A DNA stretch of 64,000 nucleotides, taken from contig JABCPU010000159.1 of the NCBI GenBank assembly GCA_016800925.1, positions 1 to 64,000 on the forward strand, written 5' to 3'. The notes under the pieces are model-generated. The model was not told the origin of the DNA. It did no database searches and worked only from the letters and a program-made list of their open reading frames with translations. The stretch comes from Suillus spraguei. Taxonomy: Eukaryota > Basidiomycota > Agaricomycetes > Boletales > Suillaceae. The translations under genes were made by a program, and so were the position numbers. Positions 46,629 through 59,687 of this stretch are shown in pieces; position 1 is the stretch's first letter; every line of letters starts with the position of its first letter.

Positions 46629-49511
46629 ATGGACTCAGACCTCATTAAGCTCGTCAACCGGCTGCAAGACACATTCAGCAACCTTGGTGAGTTCCCAGGA
46701 AAGATTATACGATTAGGGTTTGCACTGACACGGTCGAGGGCAGGCGGCGAACTGGACATGCCACAGCTAGTCGTGGTGCGTGCACGTTAATAGTCGTGCT
46801 ACCGAAACCATTACTCAGAAATTCTTTCGTAGGTCGGCAGCCAGTCTGCGGGCAAATCAAGTGTGCTTGAAAAGTATGTAGTAATCATGGTATCTAAAAT
46901 ATTGTTCATTATACCTTTATTAGCATCGTTGGTCGCGACTTCCTTCCGCGTGGACAGGGCATTGTCACCCGCCGTCCACTTGTCCTCCAACTCATCCACT
47001 CCCCTTTACCTGATCCAGCATCACCTGATCCAGCAACACCTTCGTATAAGGAATGGGGTCAATTTTTGCACATCGACAAGCGGTTCACGGATTACAACGA
47101 GATACGGAAAGAGATAGAGCAGGAGACGTTCCGAGTTGCTGGACAGAACAAGGGTATCAGCAAATTGCCCATTTCACTAAAAATATACAGCCCTGATGTC
47201 CTGGATCTCACACTGGTAGACTTACCTGGTTTGACTAAGGTATGTCGATGCCAGCTTTATGATAGGTGCTCCTGACCTCTGTAGATTCCAGTTGGAGACC
47301 AGCCAAGTGATATTGAGAGGCAGATACGCAGCCTTGTTGTCGAGTATATCTCGAAACCTAATAGGTTAGCCATTATTTCTCGGTGTTGTGATACAGCTTT
47401 CTTATCGGTCTTTAGCGTCATATTAGCTGTTTCTGCTGCTAATGTTGACCTTGCCAACTCCGACGCATTAAAGCTGGCTCGTTCCGTTGATCCGCAGGGA
47501 CGTCGAACGATCGGGGTGCTGACAAAGTTGGACTTGATGGACGCAGGTACCAACGCACTCGACATCCTTACGGGACGTGTCTACCCGCTGAAGCTAGGCT
47601 TCATTGGGGTTGTGAATCGGAGTCAACAGGACATCAACTCAGAGAAGAGTTTGCCCGACGCTCTAGATTCAGAGGCCGAGTTCTTCCGCAATCATGCCGC
47701 ATACCGGAACATTGCGCACAAGAATGGCACCAAGTATCTTGCTAGAACCCTGAACCAGGTGCTAATGAATCATATACGCGATAAGCTGCCGGACATGAAA
47801 GCTCGGCTCAACACGCTCATGGGGCAAGCACAGCAGGAACTAAACTCTTTTGGTGACGCTGCCATCTACGGGGACAAGAATCAGGTAGGTCATTTATCGA
47901 GATACATGAACCATGAACTCAGCACCACACAGCAAGGCGGACTCATCTTACGGCTCATGAATAAATTTGCACATGATTTCGTTGCATCGATAGAAGGTAC
48001 CAAGGTCGACATTTCAACCAAAGAGCTCTCGGGCGGAGCGCGCATATATTACATCTTCAACGACGTTTTTGGGCACGCACTTGCTTGTATTGATTCGACC
48101 TCGAATCTTGATAACCAGGATATCCGAACTGCGATTCGGAACTCGACTGGCCCTCGGCCAAGCCTATTTGTACCGGAGTCTGCTTTCGATCTGCTAGTAA
48201 AACCGCAGATTAAGTTACTGGAGTCGCCTAGTCTTAGATGTGTAGAGTTGGTGTACGAAGAGCTTGTCAAAATCTGCCACAATTGTACAAGCGCAGTGAG
48301 TCATCATCATTATCCAACCTCGGTTCACCTATTCAAACTTCATATCAGGAGTTAGAACGATTCCCCCGCCTTCACGCCCAGCTAATTGATTGTGTGTCAG
48401 AACTTTTGAGAGAACGACTCGGACCCACATCAGAGTATGCACAGAGCCTGATCGAGATACAAGCCGCATACATCAACACCAACCACCCTGCATTCATATC
48501 AGGCTCCGCAGCCGCCGCACAAGCTGCGACTTCTCCCGCTCCCAAACCTGCGCAACCGTCACGCGTATGCACCACTTTCTGATCTCGTTTCATTCCGATG
48601 GTCTAAATATATATTTTGCTGTTAGCCCCAAAGTAACGAGCCGATAAATGGCGTACCCGCACTAGAAGACGAGGATGAGTCGTCAGCCGACGAGCCTGTG
48701 GGAGCAAACGGAGTCCTTTCTCGGGACGCACGTTCTGTGTCATCCACTGTGCATGACCGCACGCGAGTTACAGGCTCACCAGCACCAACTGCGAAAGCAT
48801 CATCGTCCAAGCCGCATCCTACTCAGGGTCCCCGCCACTCCTCTGCGCATTCCCAAGTAGCACAACCAGGAGCACCAGGAACTTCTCCACATTCTGCAAG
48901 AGAGACGTTCCTGAACTATTTCTTCGGGCAGAATGGCCCAGGGCCAATCGCGGGATCAACCGTGGATAGATCACATGCTGGTCCAGCGCCAATACCCACA
49001 GGAAGGGACATTTCAAATGCGGAGACCACAGGTCCCACCGGTCTTATGGCCGGCAAGCGGACGCTTGATGGTAACAACGCCGCATTTGATATGAAGAGCC
49101 TAGGGAAGCATATCGAAGCCGTAAGTGTATTGTCCACTAGTACAGATAATTCTTGTATGAGGATTGATGACACGGTTTTAGATATCATCTTCTGAACCTG
49201 GCTCCCAGATCACTCTGCGAGAGGAGATGGAGACGTCATTGATAAGATCTTTGATTGCATCATACTTCTCGATTGTCCGCCAGAGCATACAGGATTTGGT
49301 ACCAAAGGCTATCATGCACTTCCTGGTCAACTACACCTCGCAGCAAGTGCAGAACCGATTGGTTGCATCTCTATACAAGCCTGAGCTTTTTGCGGATTTG
49401 CTGAACGAGGACGAGGCATTGGTAGCGGAGCGGACAAGGGTAAAAGCGTTGTTGGATGCATACAAAGAAGCCTTCAAAACACTTTCAGAAGTCAATTTGA
49501 AGCCCATATAA
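46629..49511 (+). CDS. DNM1: dynamin-related GTPase, Dnm1/Vps1 type
   Basis: Membrane-remodelling GTPase. Ten exons, starting 46629-46686, 46744-46775, 46833-46873, 46924-47239, 47285-47364, 47416-47884, 47933-48295, 48349-48564, 48626-49120 and 49182-49511. GTPase motifs: G1 GSQSAGKSS, split from the rest by an intron at 46874; G2 region RRPLVLQL; G3 DLPGLTK; G4 TKLDLMDAG; then VVNRSQQDI. The middle domain follows ([20 protein letters not shown]). A Ser/Pro-rich variable insert lies between about 48540 and 49110 and contains ETFLNYFFG. The C-terminal GED has [20 protein letters not shown] and [15 protein letters not shown]. No PH or proline-rich tail. The insert with LNYFFG favours Dnm1 (mitochondrial and peroxisomal fission) over Vps1, but this is a judgement. 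It reads as intact. Confidence 0.85.
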
Positions 49512-49783
49512 CCAGGTTTGCCTTACTAGCCTTAGTTAGACTTCTTCGGGTATACTGAGATACTATCATGTATGATTGGCACTGCGCTAGCTAAGAGATC
49601 AACCATAGCAAAACTAGCACGTCACGTACACATGTGCACCCGGATATTGGATTGCGTAAATATTGCGAGACCTAAACTGTACCAACAAGCCTGAAAGCAA
49701 TCGTCACAAGATGCAAAATAGCAGTGTGCAGCGGAACCCCCCCGGATTCTAACCAGAAGGCAATGTCTCAACAATTATTCGGT

Positions 49784-52782
49784 TCATGGGTCAGCCTTCA
49801 CGGCGACCCATTTTTCCTTAGAGTGATTACTATCTTTGACAGCGGAATCACCAGATCCCGCACTATTGGCGGCCTTGTCGGGTTCTTCCTCGGAGGTTAT
49901 GCTTTCCTCAGTGTCTGCCTCAATACCGCCATTGCTGCTGTCCGACTCAGAGCTGGATGATTCACCGGTGCTCAAGACAGCGACTGGTTCAGTCGTAGTC
50001 AAAGAAGTGGTGCTGCTGGAGGCACCTTCCAACTTCATGGCAGCCTCGGCCCGGTGAGCTTTTTTGGTTTTCGCACGCTCTTTCCTCTCGGTCTTCTCTT
50101 TGGCATCCTTTTCTTCTTGCTGTAAAATTTGTCTCACCATCAGGACGCGCATAACCTAGTAGAGAAAACGTTACCTCTTTTGTGGCCTTCTCTTCTTTCT
50201 GAATAGATCTGTGAGTGACATCATCCAACGGAACGGAACTAAGCACGATACCTCCTTGCGTTCCTTTTCCTCGTTCTATTTCATGGTTAGATATTGCAAC
50301 AGAACCAATCGAAACACAGGAACTTGCCTCTTTCTTCTCTTTCGCCTCGCGCTTGAAATAAATTCAGCATAAGTCACGCAGATATTATACCATACGTACT
50401 TCCGCCTTCTCCTTCTTGAGCTTCTCCCGTGTCTCGCGCTCCTCAACGACCCTGTAAGGTAATCAAGTTTGTGATCCGCTTCTCAGGGTACGTATACGTA
50501 CCACTGTGCAACTTCGTCAACGCATTCGCGTGGGCGAACCTTGTTCTTGAGCAAGTAACCTTGAAGCGCGGCAACCTGAAGCGGCGTTAGCGGCAAATAC
50601 GCCATCGGTTCCGAAAACTTACGCTTAGCTCATTCTCGGGGATAGAATCTGCGAAACGCTTAGCAAGCTCAGAAATTTCAGTCTCATCAAGCACAGGAAT
50701 AGTGTGACTGGGCGCCTTGCGCTTTGGCAGGGGGAGGTTTTTCTGCGAAGTGTCAACATCCTCGGACGACTCTTCAGATGGAGTTGTGATTGTGGCACCA
50801 GCTGGCTTGGAGGGAAAGAAACACTTGAAAATGCCCTCGGCTTGCCATTTTGTCGCATGTGTGAAATTCACCCAAACATCCATACGGCCTGGGCGACTAA
50901 GGGCTGGATCAAGGCGCTCAATATGGTTAGTCGTAGCAAAAAGAAGTCTGTGACAAAGCATAGCATATCAGTGGCGACGTTTTGGAGGCGAGTCATAGCG
51001 ACATACCGGCCTTCTGCAGCGGCAACCCCATCGAGGCTGTTCAAAAGTCCACTCAAGCTCAATGTTGATCCGTCGTTAGTCTCAGTGGTAGTGATATTAG
51101 TGTTAGATGCTGTAGGGGCACCAGTTGATGATGCATCACGACTGACGGAGCGCGTGAACGCGGCATCCAGATCTTCAAGAAGCAAAATACATCTGTTATG
51201 AGAATAATATGAATACCGGGAAATGACCGTGAATAACGGACAACCTTACCTGGATGGTACATGACCCATCAATGTTGTCAGTGTATTATCACTCATCCTG
51301 AATTTGACAAAACGTTATTAGTCGATTACTTAGTGGCTCAATCCACTTACCCCTTTGATGACAAGCTGACAACGTAGATATCCAAACCTAATTCACCCGC
51401 CAACGAATGTATCAATGAAGTCTTGCCACTATGACCAACGATGCGTGAGTATCGGTGGTAACTAGAGCATATTAATCACACGAACCTTCCAGGAACACCG
51501 TGCAACAGATATCCACGGCGGAATGGTATACCTGCATGTCATCAGATCTGATCTCAACGTTGCGCCATCTCACACACCTCTTTCAGCATACCTGAAAAAA
51601 AAGTAATTAATGTTCTGATGAAAATTTAATTCTAGAACCTCACTCACCAATCCTCAGAACAGAGGAAGTCTTTGCAATCAGCCAAGAGCATATCTTTGAC
51701 GCCTGGTTGCAAAACAATAGAACTCATAGGGCGCTTCTGACGAGCTCCATTCCAACGCCAACACCCATAGGTCCTTGAAATGGAATGAGATACATGTGTA
51801 CCTCAATGTGAAATCTAGACTCACGTATCGGCCATAAAAATATGGACGCGATGTTCGGCATCTTTCTCATACTCGCGCTTCGCCTCGAGGACGAGTTTCT
51901 TCAAGATGTCATTGTTGCGAGCAATTACACTGCAGGGGGATAAGCATGTTGACAGAACACTAATAAGAGAGGAACTGGCCTAATTTTCAGAGCCGAACCA
52001 TGACCGTAGTCCGGGTAGCGCTTGGTCCTAGTTATCTATCAAAATATGTTAGTGTTCCGAGGACATTACCGAATAGTAATGGCATACCCGAAGCCAATGA
52101 CCACGGTAATAAATGGTGTGAGTCGTATCTAGTAAAACATTCAACCACGTGAAACTTAAGTGCGGCGGTAATAACTTGCCTATACTTGGCATGAACGCTA
52201 CCTTGCGTTTACGACGTCCGTGTACGAGAGCATCCTCATCATCGTCTTCGTCTTCCTCGTCTAGGTCACCCGTCGTTGACTGAGTAATACCATTGCGGCC
52301 AACAGTCCTGGTGGTAATTTCAAATTCACGACTGCGTCCCCAGGCCGGTTGCTGCACTCAGCGTCAACGCCATTCACAGTTAGTCATGTTCAAATTGAAA
52401 TCTACCTTCGAAAGCCAGTGCATGAGCCTGCAAGCAAAGGTAAGAACTTGATCACGATTTTAATACATGGAATTTACCAGTCATATGGATAGTCTTCTTG
52501 GCTAAAGTGTGCCGTCAAGAAGAAGGCTGTAAATGTGAACATTAGCTACTGGCATTGCGCAAACTCTGAAGCATTCCGTACAGTCAAGGAAAGTATGCCA
52601 TGCTCCCGCTGAGGCTCTCCTGGCCGTCTCGACAGTCCCGCCGATGACAACCAGTTTCTATGATGAAAACTTTGCATTAGTGCAATTCTAACACCTGAAC
52701 GAACGCAGCGCACAAGAGTGTCTTGTATTGCGTTAGCACTGCCTACCCCCAGTGGGGACAACATACTCTTGAGTGCATCCAT
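49784..52782 (-). CDS. BCS1-like AAA ATPase
   Basis: AAA ATPase of the BCS1 group; Bcs1 inserts the Rieske protein into respiratory complex III, and many fungi have extra paralogs. From ATG 52782 ([18 protein letters not shown]) many short exons follow. Readable pieces are WHTFLDC, DYPYDWLMHWLSK, an acidic insert with basic end ([20 protein letters not shown]), and [12 protein letters not shown]. The ATPase part has [40 protein letters not shown] (Walker A, split by an intron), [12 protein letters not shown] (Walker B), [11 protein letters not shown] and [20 protein letters not shown]. After the AAA core there is an unusually long lysine/glutamate-rich helical tail and a Ser-rich acidic end, stopping at TGA 49786-49784. 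Exon limits are not all resolved, especially the first. The acidic insert and long tail suggest a BCS1 paralog rather than the canonical protein. Confidence 0.8.
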
Positions 52783-55243
52783 CTAAAATGAGGGTATTAG
52801 AAAAGGTAGGGGAAGGCACAGTTCTTCCCGCTACGGACGGCCTTTTAAAGGTATTTAACGGCGCCTCGTGCAGGGTAACAGACAATGATGACGGGACTAA
52901 ATATTTCGGTACGCTTCCCCGATTGAAAGCGAGTAATATGCGTGCGATCTGGGCAGCGGACAACCAAAAAAGGGCGCCCATAAGATAAGCACACAAATTT
53001 TTTGTAAACTGGTACTACATCCCCATCACAACCTCGATGAATTCACGTTCAAATGTGTGCACCTTACGTCTCATCTACTGAGGTATCCTTTCGAGGTGAT
53101 TCTAGCTAGGATAACTAAAACTGCGGTGTTTACCATAGGCCCTGCGATTCGTAGCGGAGCAATTAGAGACCTTCGCTTATTATGGTCTGGCGATACTCAG
53201 GTACTTGTGATTGTCCCATGCTTTTCGCGTGGAAACATATCATTAGCTTTCCGACTTCTCTAAGTTCCTTGTAAGCTCAATGTGGTGCTTACAGCTATAC
53301 ATAAAGCTCTTTTTTGCCTTTCTCTGATCACAAAAGAGCAGCATACGAACCGAACAACTTCTTATGCTACCCGGGGTTTCGTAATTGAATCCAAGCTAAC
53401 CGAAGAGTAATACAGTGCCACTCGCAATCACTTTTAATTCATCGCACGGGCAAACGGAAGTATTGGCCTTAGCAACGACAAACCTATGACCTCTCGTCCA
53501 CAAGTTTCACAGGGACACCCCCCTGAGTGGAAGGTAGCGTAATATGAAATGAAATCCATCTTTGCGCCCCTAGAATTAATTGCAGCTCCGAGTTTCGAAG
53601 ACGTCGAATCCTGACGAGACCTAGGATACAAGAGCAAAGTTTCCACGAAAGGTATCACCACCATTAAAGTTATCCTCTGATATGTCCGCCGCCACATACT
53701 TGATGGTGGGCTTCACCTATGGGCAAAGGGTGCGCTCAGTAAAACTCCAAGTCTGCGCCGGAATGTCGGAAATGACCACACCCAAGTCCGGAGCATGGTG
53801 GACTGGAAAATACAGTCATAAAGAGTAAAAAGAATGCCACTATCTTTATCAGCTGCGGCCCTAAACTTGCGCAAATCCTCCTCTGGCGTTCACTCGCGAC
53901 CGCATTTCTTTCCATGCCTGGTGGGTCAAGGATTCACGAACGGATTTGACCAATCATTCTGAAAGTATGGTCTAGACTAATGGCCCAAAACTATCTATCA
54001 CAAGATCGTCTCCGTTTTGAAATCTAAAGTTTACGATCTCAATGAATGCAACAGGTAACCCTACTACCTCAGCAAGACGCTCCACTCAAACGAGGGAGTC
54101 ATATTCCCATCGCCACCGCATAGGTGACACAGTTTTCTGGAGCCTAATTCCTGAATGTACCAGACACCAAAAGTTCCCAGCCCCTGTCAGAACTCCACAC
54201 CATGCACCAAGGCACGTTGACATACGCAAATTGGGAGCTCTTCTAGGTCCGGTAATATCGAGTCGTGCACGGTAAGAATAACATAGACGTGTTGGCATGG
54301 ATGCATTGTACATTAGGACAATCCCTCGAACCAACTATCTGGCTCATTCGTCATCGTGAACAATGGCCTAGAATTTCGAAGTACAAGTATTCTGGATTAT
54401 CCAATAGAGCTGTGTGTAACAAACCTTACATGAGCACGACCACTAGAAATCAAGTGAACCGTTAGCTGCTCAACAAAATAAGCAAAATTAATTCGCATCT
54501 TGCGCTTACAACATATCCACAAATGATGACATGAAAATGCATGCATGAAGTTCACTAAGGTCGGAAGCTCGTCGCCTGTAAAGCTGCCACATCAATAGCT
54601 CCAAAGCTAATGGCAAATAAGCCTGACGTCTTGGAGTAGGCAGCCATATTACGCACTTACTTCAACAAGAAAGATAGCGATGACATTTCCGCGGCCATCG
54701 CTCGAGAGACTGATAACATGGGTGTGGAAAAAAAATACAACCGACTGCTGTGTACGTGGGCGCAACGATATAACGAAGGTTCCTGGGCGGACCGAGCACC
54801 CAGCGGAAATGAAGAGGCAGACTTTCCGGAGGGCCATGTTCAAGTCCACTGCTTACCAAACGTATGGACCTCGTACTCCGATGGCAGCCGGATGGAGATG
54901 AAAAGGGCCACACGAACTTGGGAAATTCAAAACAAGAGAACTGTCGGTGGCGTAAATTTCAAAAGTTACAAGCTCAGCAACTGACCTCAAGCTCCCAATC
55001 AATCCCAGGTGTTAGGTATCCCGCCAAGCGTTTCAAATTGCAACCATTTCAGCTCACCTACGCGGTAATGAGTTCCGTAGAAGGCTATGCATTAAACAAA
55101 TTGGTGGTATCTTCTATGCCACTTAAACCTAGGTAAGATCTAGATGATGCTGGACATCGCCAGCTATTGCATATGCAAAGGGTTCCAGTTTATTTAAGAC
55201 CAGTACTACAAGCAGCTGAGCCATAAAATACACGAGGACTCAC
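52783..55243. other. intergenic, no gene supported
   Basis: About 2.5 kb. A few ORFs of 60-90 codons occur on both strands but lack motifs, splice continuity or protein-like composition. No clear tandem repeats were seen. Possibly decayed sequence. Confidence 0.4.
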
Positions 55244-56067
55244 TTAATCTCTGCGAAGTAATTCTCCCATCTCCAAATCGTCGGCTTCGTCCCTCGGAGG
55301 AGAAATAATCAATCCTTCGGCCATCTCTCTCTTGACACAGAGTTGCTCCGCAATTATTACTGTTGTTGCTGACCATGCGAAAATGACGAGCCAGAAGAAC
55401 AAAGAGGTGGGTATTGAAGCTGAGTAATAAGTCGTGAGTACGAGGTGACTGAAGGCGAGCGTGAGCGCGAAATCCAAGATCAAGCGCGGTCGTCGAATGA
55501 GAATACATAAATAGTATATGCTGAGTGTGGTTAGTTCATTGTAAGCGTCCGGACTGTCCAACACATACTCTGCAAAGGATGCAATCATCCATGAGAATGC
55601 TATTACCCAACCCCGCATAGGGTCCGTCCGTCCGTCCCACCTGCCTTCCTCCCACCCGGAACCAAGTTGTTTACCGCCGCTCCAGGCACCATAGTAAGCG
55701 TCCCACCTATCTTCGCCCTGCATTCCACGCACTGTTGGACGACCAGCCATTTCTCGCCAATCCATAATCATCCCTGGTGCAGTCCTCACTCTCAACTCTA
55801 GCTTATGACTCGGCGGTTACGAGACGCACCGACATTTGTTGCCCCTCCCTCGAAGACGAGTGCGCCTGCATCTGCAAAGATGGATAATAATGGGGGGACG
55901 AGAACAGAGAGTGTTAGATAATGGAGAGTTTGCATTGAAATAATCTGAGGTGGACGCAAATGGTTTAGGCCAATGCAGACAGAACATAACAAAGCAGAAC
56001 ATGCCTGAGATATAAGGAGGATTGGGTCCCAGCTAGCATTCGATGCCCGAGATGACGCTGCCATCAT
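55244..56067 (-). CDS. SYS1: SYS1 Golgi membrane protein
   Basis: Small multi-pass Golgi protein that recruits the Arl3/Arl1 system in vesicle traffic. Four exons: 56067-56005 (MMAASSRASNASWDPILLIS), 55944-55830, 55773-55569 and 55520-55244, stop TAA. Membrane segments are visible in LHYLTLSVLVPPLLSIFA, GWVIAFSWMIASFADIYYLC, LILDFALTLAFSHLVLTTYY and SLFFWLVIFAWSATTVIIAE. The conserved core YYSAS(I/L)PTSLFFW and EQLCVKREM is present. A Gly/Trp-rich insert (SGGKQLGSGWEEGRWDGRTD) sits before the second segment. Intron 1 (56004-55945) uses a GC donor; introns 2 and 3 are GT-AG. A start 63 bp further upstream would lack an ATG. It is transcribed divergently from the peptidase at 56284, with 216 bp between start codons. 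Confidence 0.9.
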
Positions 56068-56283
56068 GACTACAGTACTGAACCAGCTTTCGAGTTTGAG
56101 GCGGCTCCTTGAAGTCGACCTGTAGTACAAACGTAAATGAACGAGGTGCTTATGTAATTGACAGAGTGCTTAGCGCTTAGTACTTAGGCATCGGGCATTG
56201 GTTCGGTCGTACGACTACTTACATTGTGACAAGAGAACTCGTAGTTATTTCCTGCCACGAAGACTCTGTTTTGGCGTGCAGCA

Positions 56284-59200
56284 ATGTCTTACGAACATGT
56301 TGATGGAGGTGATGAGGAAGACTTCGAAGACAATGATAACCGTCTTCTGGCTTCTCGCTCGAGGATCACTACAATACACGCAGACCTGGCCTTTAGACCT
56401 TCTATATACTATGAAGAAGGCCCCTTCGACGCGCCTTCCTCTGACGAAGGCGAGGGTCTCATTGAGAAGCAGGATCATGTTCTTTCGGACGACCCGAATG
56501 TCTTCGGTGACACGGAGCCAGGAAACGGCTTATTGGTAGGGGGAAACAAAGTCAGTCATAACTTACATTGCTCTCGTTTCTTTACTTACGTTGATACCTA
56601 AGAGGCCTGCTAGCCTAAAGTACCTTATCATCTCCCTAACATCACTAGTTTTTCTTTCTGCCTCTATTGGACTTTTTGCTGCGACATCTCTCTACAATGG
56701 ACAAACCTATCGACTACCAGGTGCCAGGAAAATTTCCTTGGACCATATATTTAACGCAACGTTCATGGTCTCACGGAAAGGTGTAGATTGGGTTCCTGAA
56801 GGTCAGTCGCGACACTAAACAATTTTACCCTCACGAAGATATTTTATAGCCGGCGACGGAGTTTTCTCTGTCTTCCAGAATGGCCAGATTCAGCTTGTTG
56901 ACCTGAAAAGTAATAAAACTACTGACCTTGTCTCTGTGATGGATATTAAGGATGTAAGCGCCCTTTTATCCAAAGTCGTCTTGCACTGAATTTAGGGCTG
57001 GCCAGGATGAGGGGAACGTGATTTACTGGACAGATTGGAAGCTTTCGCCAGACATGTCATATATACTGGTGAAGGCGGACCATCTCAAGGTCAGGATCCT
57101 CTATGAGCACAGTCCTGAAATGCTAATGTGAAATTTCTAGCAATGGCGTCACTCAAGCTTTGGCAATTATTACGTGCATAACTTGAACACTAAAGTAACA
57201 TACCCATTGGTGCCGCCCACTCATCCTCCGGTTATTGCTTATGCTACCTGGTCCCCGACTGGGCAATCTATCGCGTTTGTTGCGCCAATGATATATACGT
57301 GCTCCCATCTCCGTCGTAAGTGCTCAATGCTCGCACAATAAAACCTTCTGATGGCTTCTCCCCAGTGCTTCCACCTCTCCCATTCGTGTCACCAGTTCGG
57401 GAAATACATCATTATTTAATGGTGTACCTGATTGGATTTACGAGGAAGAAGTTTTCGAAAATGATTACGCGCTGTGGTGGTCTCCCGACTCGAGCAAGAT
57501 TGCTTTTCTACGTCTTGATGAGACCGAAGTCGACGAATTTCGGTTTCCGATCTATAATCCTACAGAGGATTCTTATGCTGTCGTTCCATATACCGAAGAT
57601 GTTGTCATCAAATACCCCAAACCAGGCTACAATAACCCTCTTGCCTCCGTGCATGTTTTCGACGTCGCACAGTACGAACGATCTGAAACATCTCCTGACA
57701 CAACTGCCGAGATTTATACTTCCGAACTTAGTTGGGAAGGTCGCTTCCCTGCAGCTAACAGTGTTATCATGGATGTCACCTGGGTGGGTCAATCAACGCT
57801 CATTGTTAAGGAGGTTACTCGGGCTGCAGACAATGGTAGTGTCGTGTACTTCGATTTGACCAACATGGAAAATGAAGATGTCGTGAACGGAAGGGTAGTC
57901 CGAAGGCTTGGTAGTGGTGGTGAAGAAGGTGATAATGGCTGGATTCAACACGTAAGTGGCTTGCACCATTGTATCCTTATTTCTTACTGAAAAGTTCATT
58001 ACAGGCCCAAAGTATTTTCCCTCTTCCAGACAGCCTGCGTTCAGGCGATTCGTCTGCCTATCTAGATATTGTACCAACCGACGGCTACAACCATATTGCT
58101 CTATTCGATCCCGCCGAGAGTAAGACTCCACGTTTTCTCACTTCTGGCCATGGGAAGTCACTGGGGGCATCAAAGCAGTGGATACACAAAGAGGATTGAT
58201 GTAAGTTAATTCCCGTCGGAGCTTCACGATTCATTGCGCCCATATTCCATCTACAGATATTTCCAAGCCGCGCGGTCATCAACTCAACGCCACATTATTC
58301 AATCCCATTTTCAGCATCTGTATCCGGATACGTGGAGCCCATCTCGCTCACAGATGAATCGATACCCTCTTCATACAGTGCTAGCTTTTCACCTGAAGCC
58401 GGATTTTATCTTCTTAATTACAACGGACCAGCTGTACCATGGCAGCGAATTGTCGATGTTGGCAACGAAGGTAATTTCATCTCTAATTACCATTATCAAT
58501 TACAACCGGCGCTTACACTTTAATTCTAGATTTCGACTATGTTCTGACGGACAACTCTGTATTAAATGCCACACTGGCTGAATTCGAAACTGCCGTCGTC
58601 ACGTATTCAACGATAGACAGTGACGGCTTTGGTTAGTTTATTTGATGCGTTCTTCTCGCAATGAAACTTTAAATAGCCCCTCAGAGTTAAATGTAAAGGA
58701 AATGCGTCCTCCTCGCATGGATGACTCTGGGCGGACGAAGTACCCTGTCTTATTCTTCGTGTATGTACCATACCTTTTTGAAAATAAACGCGCTTATTTC
58801 TGATACTTCCAGGTACGGTGGACCAGAGAGTCAGCAAGTCAATCTTGAGTACATACGAAACTGGCATGACTATCTCGTTTGCACACTCCAGTATGTTGTC
58901 GTCATCGTAGACGGTCGGGGGACTGGATTCAAGGGGCGGCACCTGCGCAACCCAGTAAGGAATAATCTTGGCTTCTGGGAAACCCAGGACCAAATCAATG
59001 CTGCACGGTACGCAACATCTGAAATTGTGAGATGTAGTATTGAATATCTGGCAGAATCTGGGCTGGGAAAGACTATGTTGACCGAAACGTATTGGAATTT
59101 GGGGATGGGTAAGCCATATTCTGGATCCTGTTTTAATGCATTGATTGACTGCTGCAGTCTTATGGCGGGTTCATGGCCTCCAAGATTGCGGAAGCAAATG

Positions 59201-59687
59201 CCGGTATTCACACTTTGGCCATGGCCGTTGCTGTACGTGGATATCCCACTGACGATGTCATGGTACTCACTAGCAGGCTTAGCCTGTGACCAGTTGGAGG
59301 CTATATGATTCCATCTATACAGAACGGTATATGGACTTGCCTGACAATAATCCTGGAGGTTACATCAACGCCTCCATCTCACATGTAGAGGGCTTCAAGA
59401 ACATAGACTATCTCCTCGCCCATGGCAGCGGAGATGACAATGTCCACTATGCAAACACAGCTCACTTGTTGGATATGTTCACAGAAGCCCAAGTCAGAAA
59501 CTTCCGTTTTAGGATGTTCACAGATAGGTTCGTCACTGGAATATGTTCTACGTACAACGCTGACTATTTTACGTTGAGTAGTGATCACTCAATCACTCGC
59601 AGAGGTGCGAATAGAGAGGTTTACGAGTACATGGCCCTGTTCCTCATTGAAAAGTGGGGGAAAGGTGGCCGGCGACGTAACTGGTGA
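56284..59687 (+). CDS. type II membrane dipeptidyl aminopeptidase (DPP IV family), frameshifted
   Basis: Serine peptidase of family S9B, removing X-Pro or X-Ala dipeptides; fungal members sit in vacuole or Golgi membranes. Exon 1 (56284-56550) is an acidic cytosolic tail, and exon 2 opens with one membrane helix (YLIISLTSLVFLSASIGLFA). The beta-propeller has KISLDHIFN, DWVPE, VIYWTDWKLSPD, WIYEEEVFEND and ALWWSPDSSKIAFLRLDETE. The catalytic part has VYGGPESQQVN, VVVIVDGRGTGFKG, the nucleophile motif GWSYGG split by an intron (59106-59157), Asp in HGSGDDNVHY and His in SDHSI. Another intron places VTSWRLYDSIYTERYM. TGA 59685-59687. Frame changes without introns occur near 58147 (before WEVTGGIKAVDTQRG) and near 59075-59085, so the copy is a pseudogene or has sequence errors. 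Confidence 0.8.

Noticed and set aside
54718..54984. 88-codon plus-strand ORF with basic composition
   Set aside because: No family resemblance and isolated in a gene-poor stretch.
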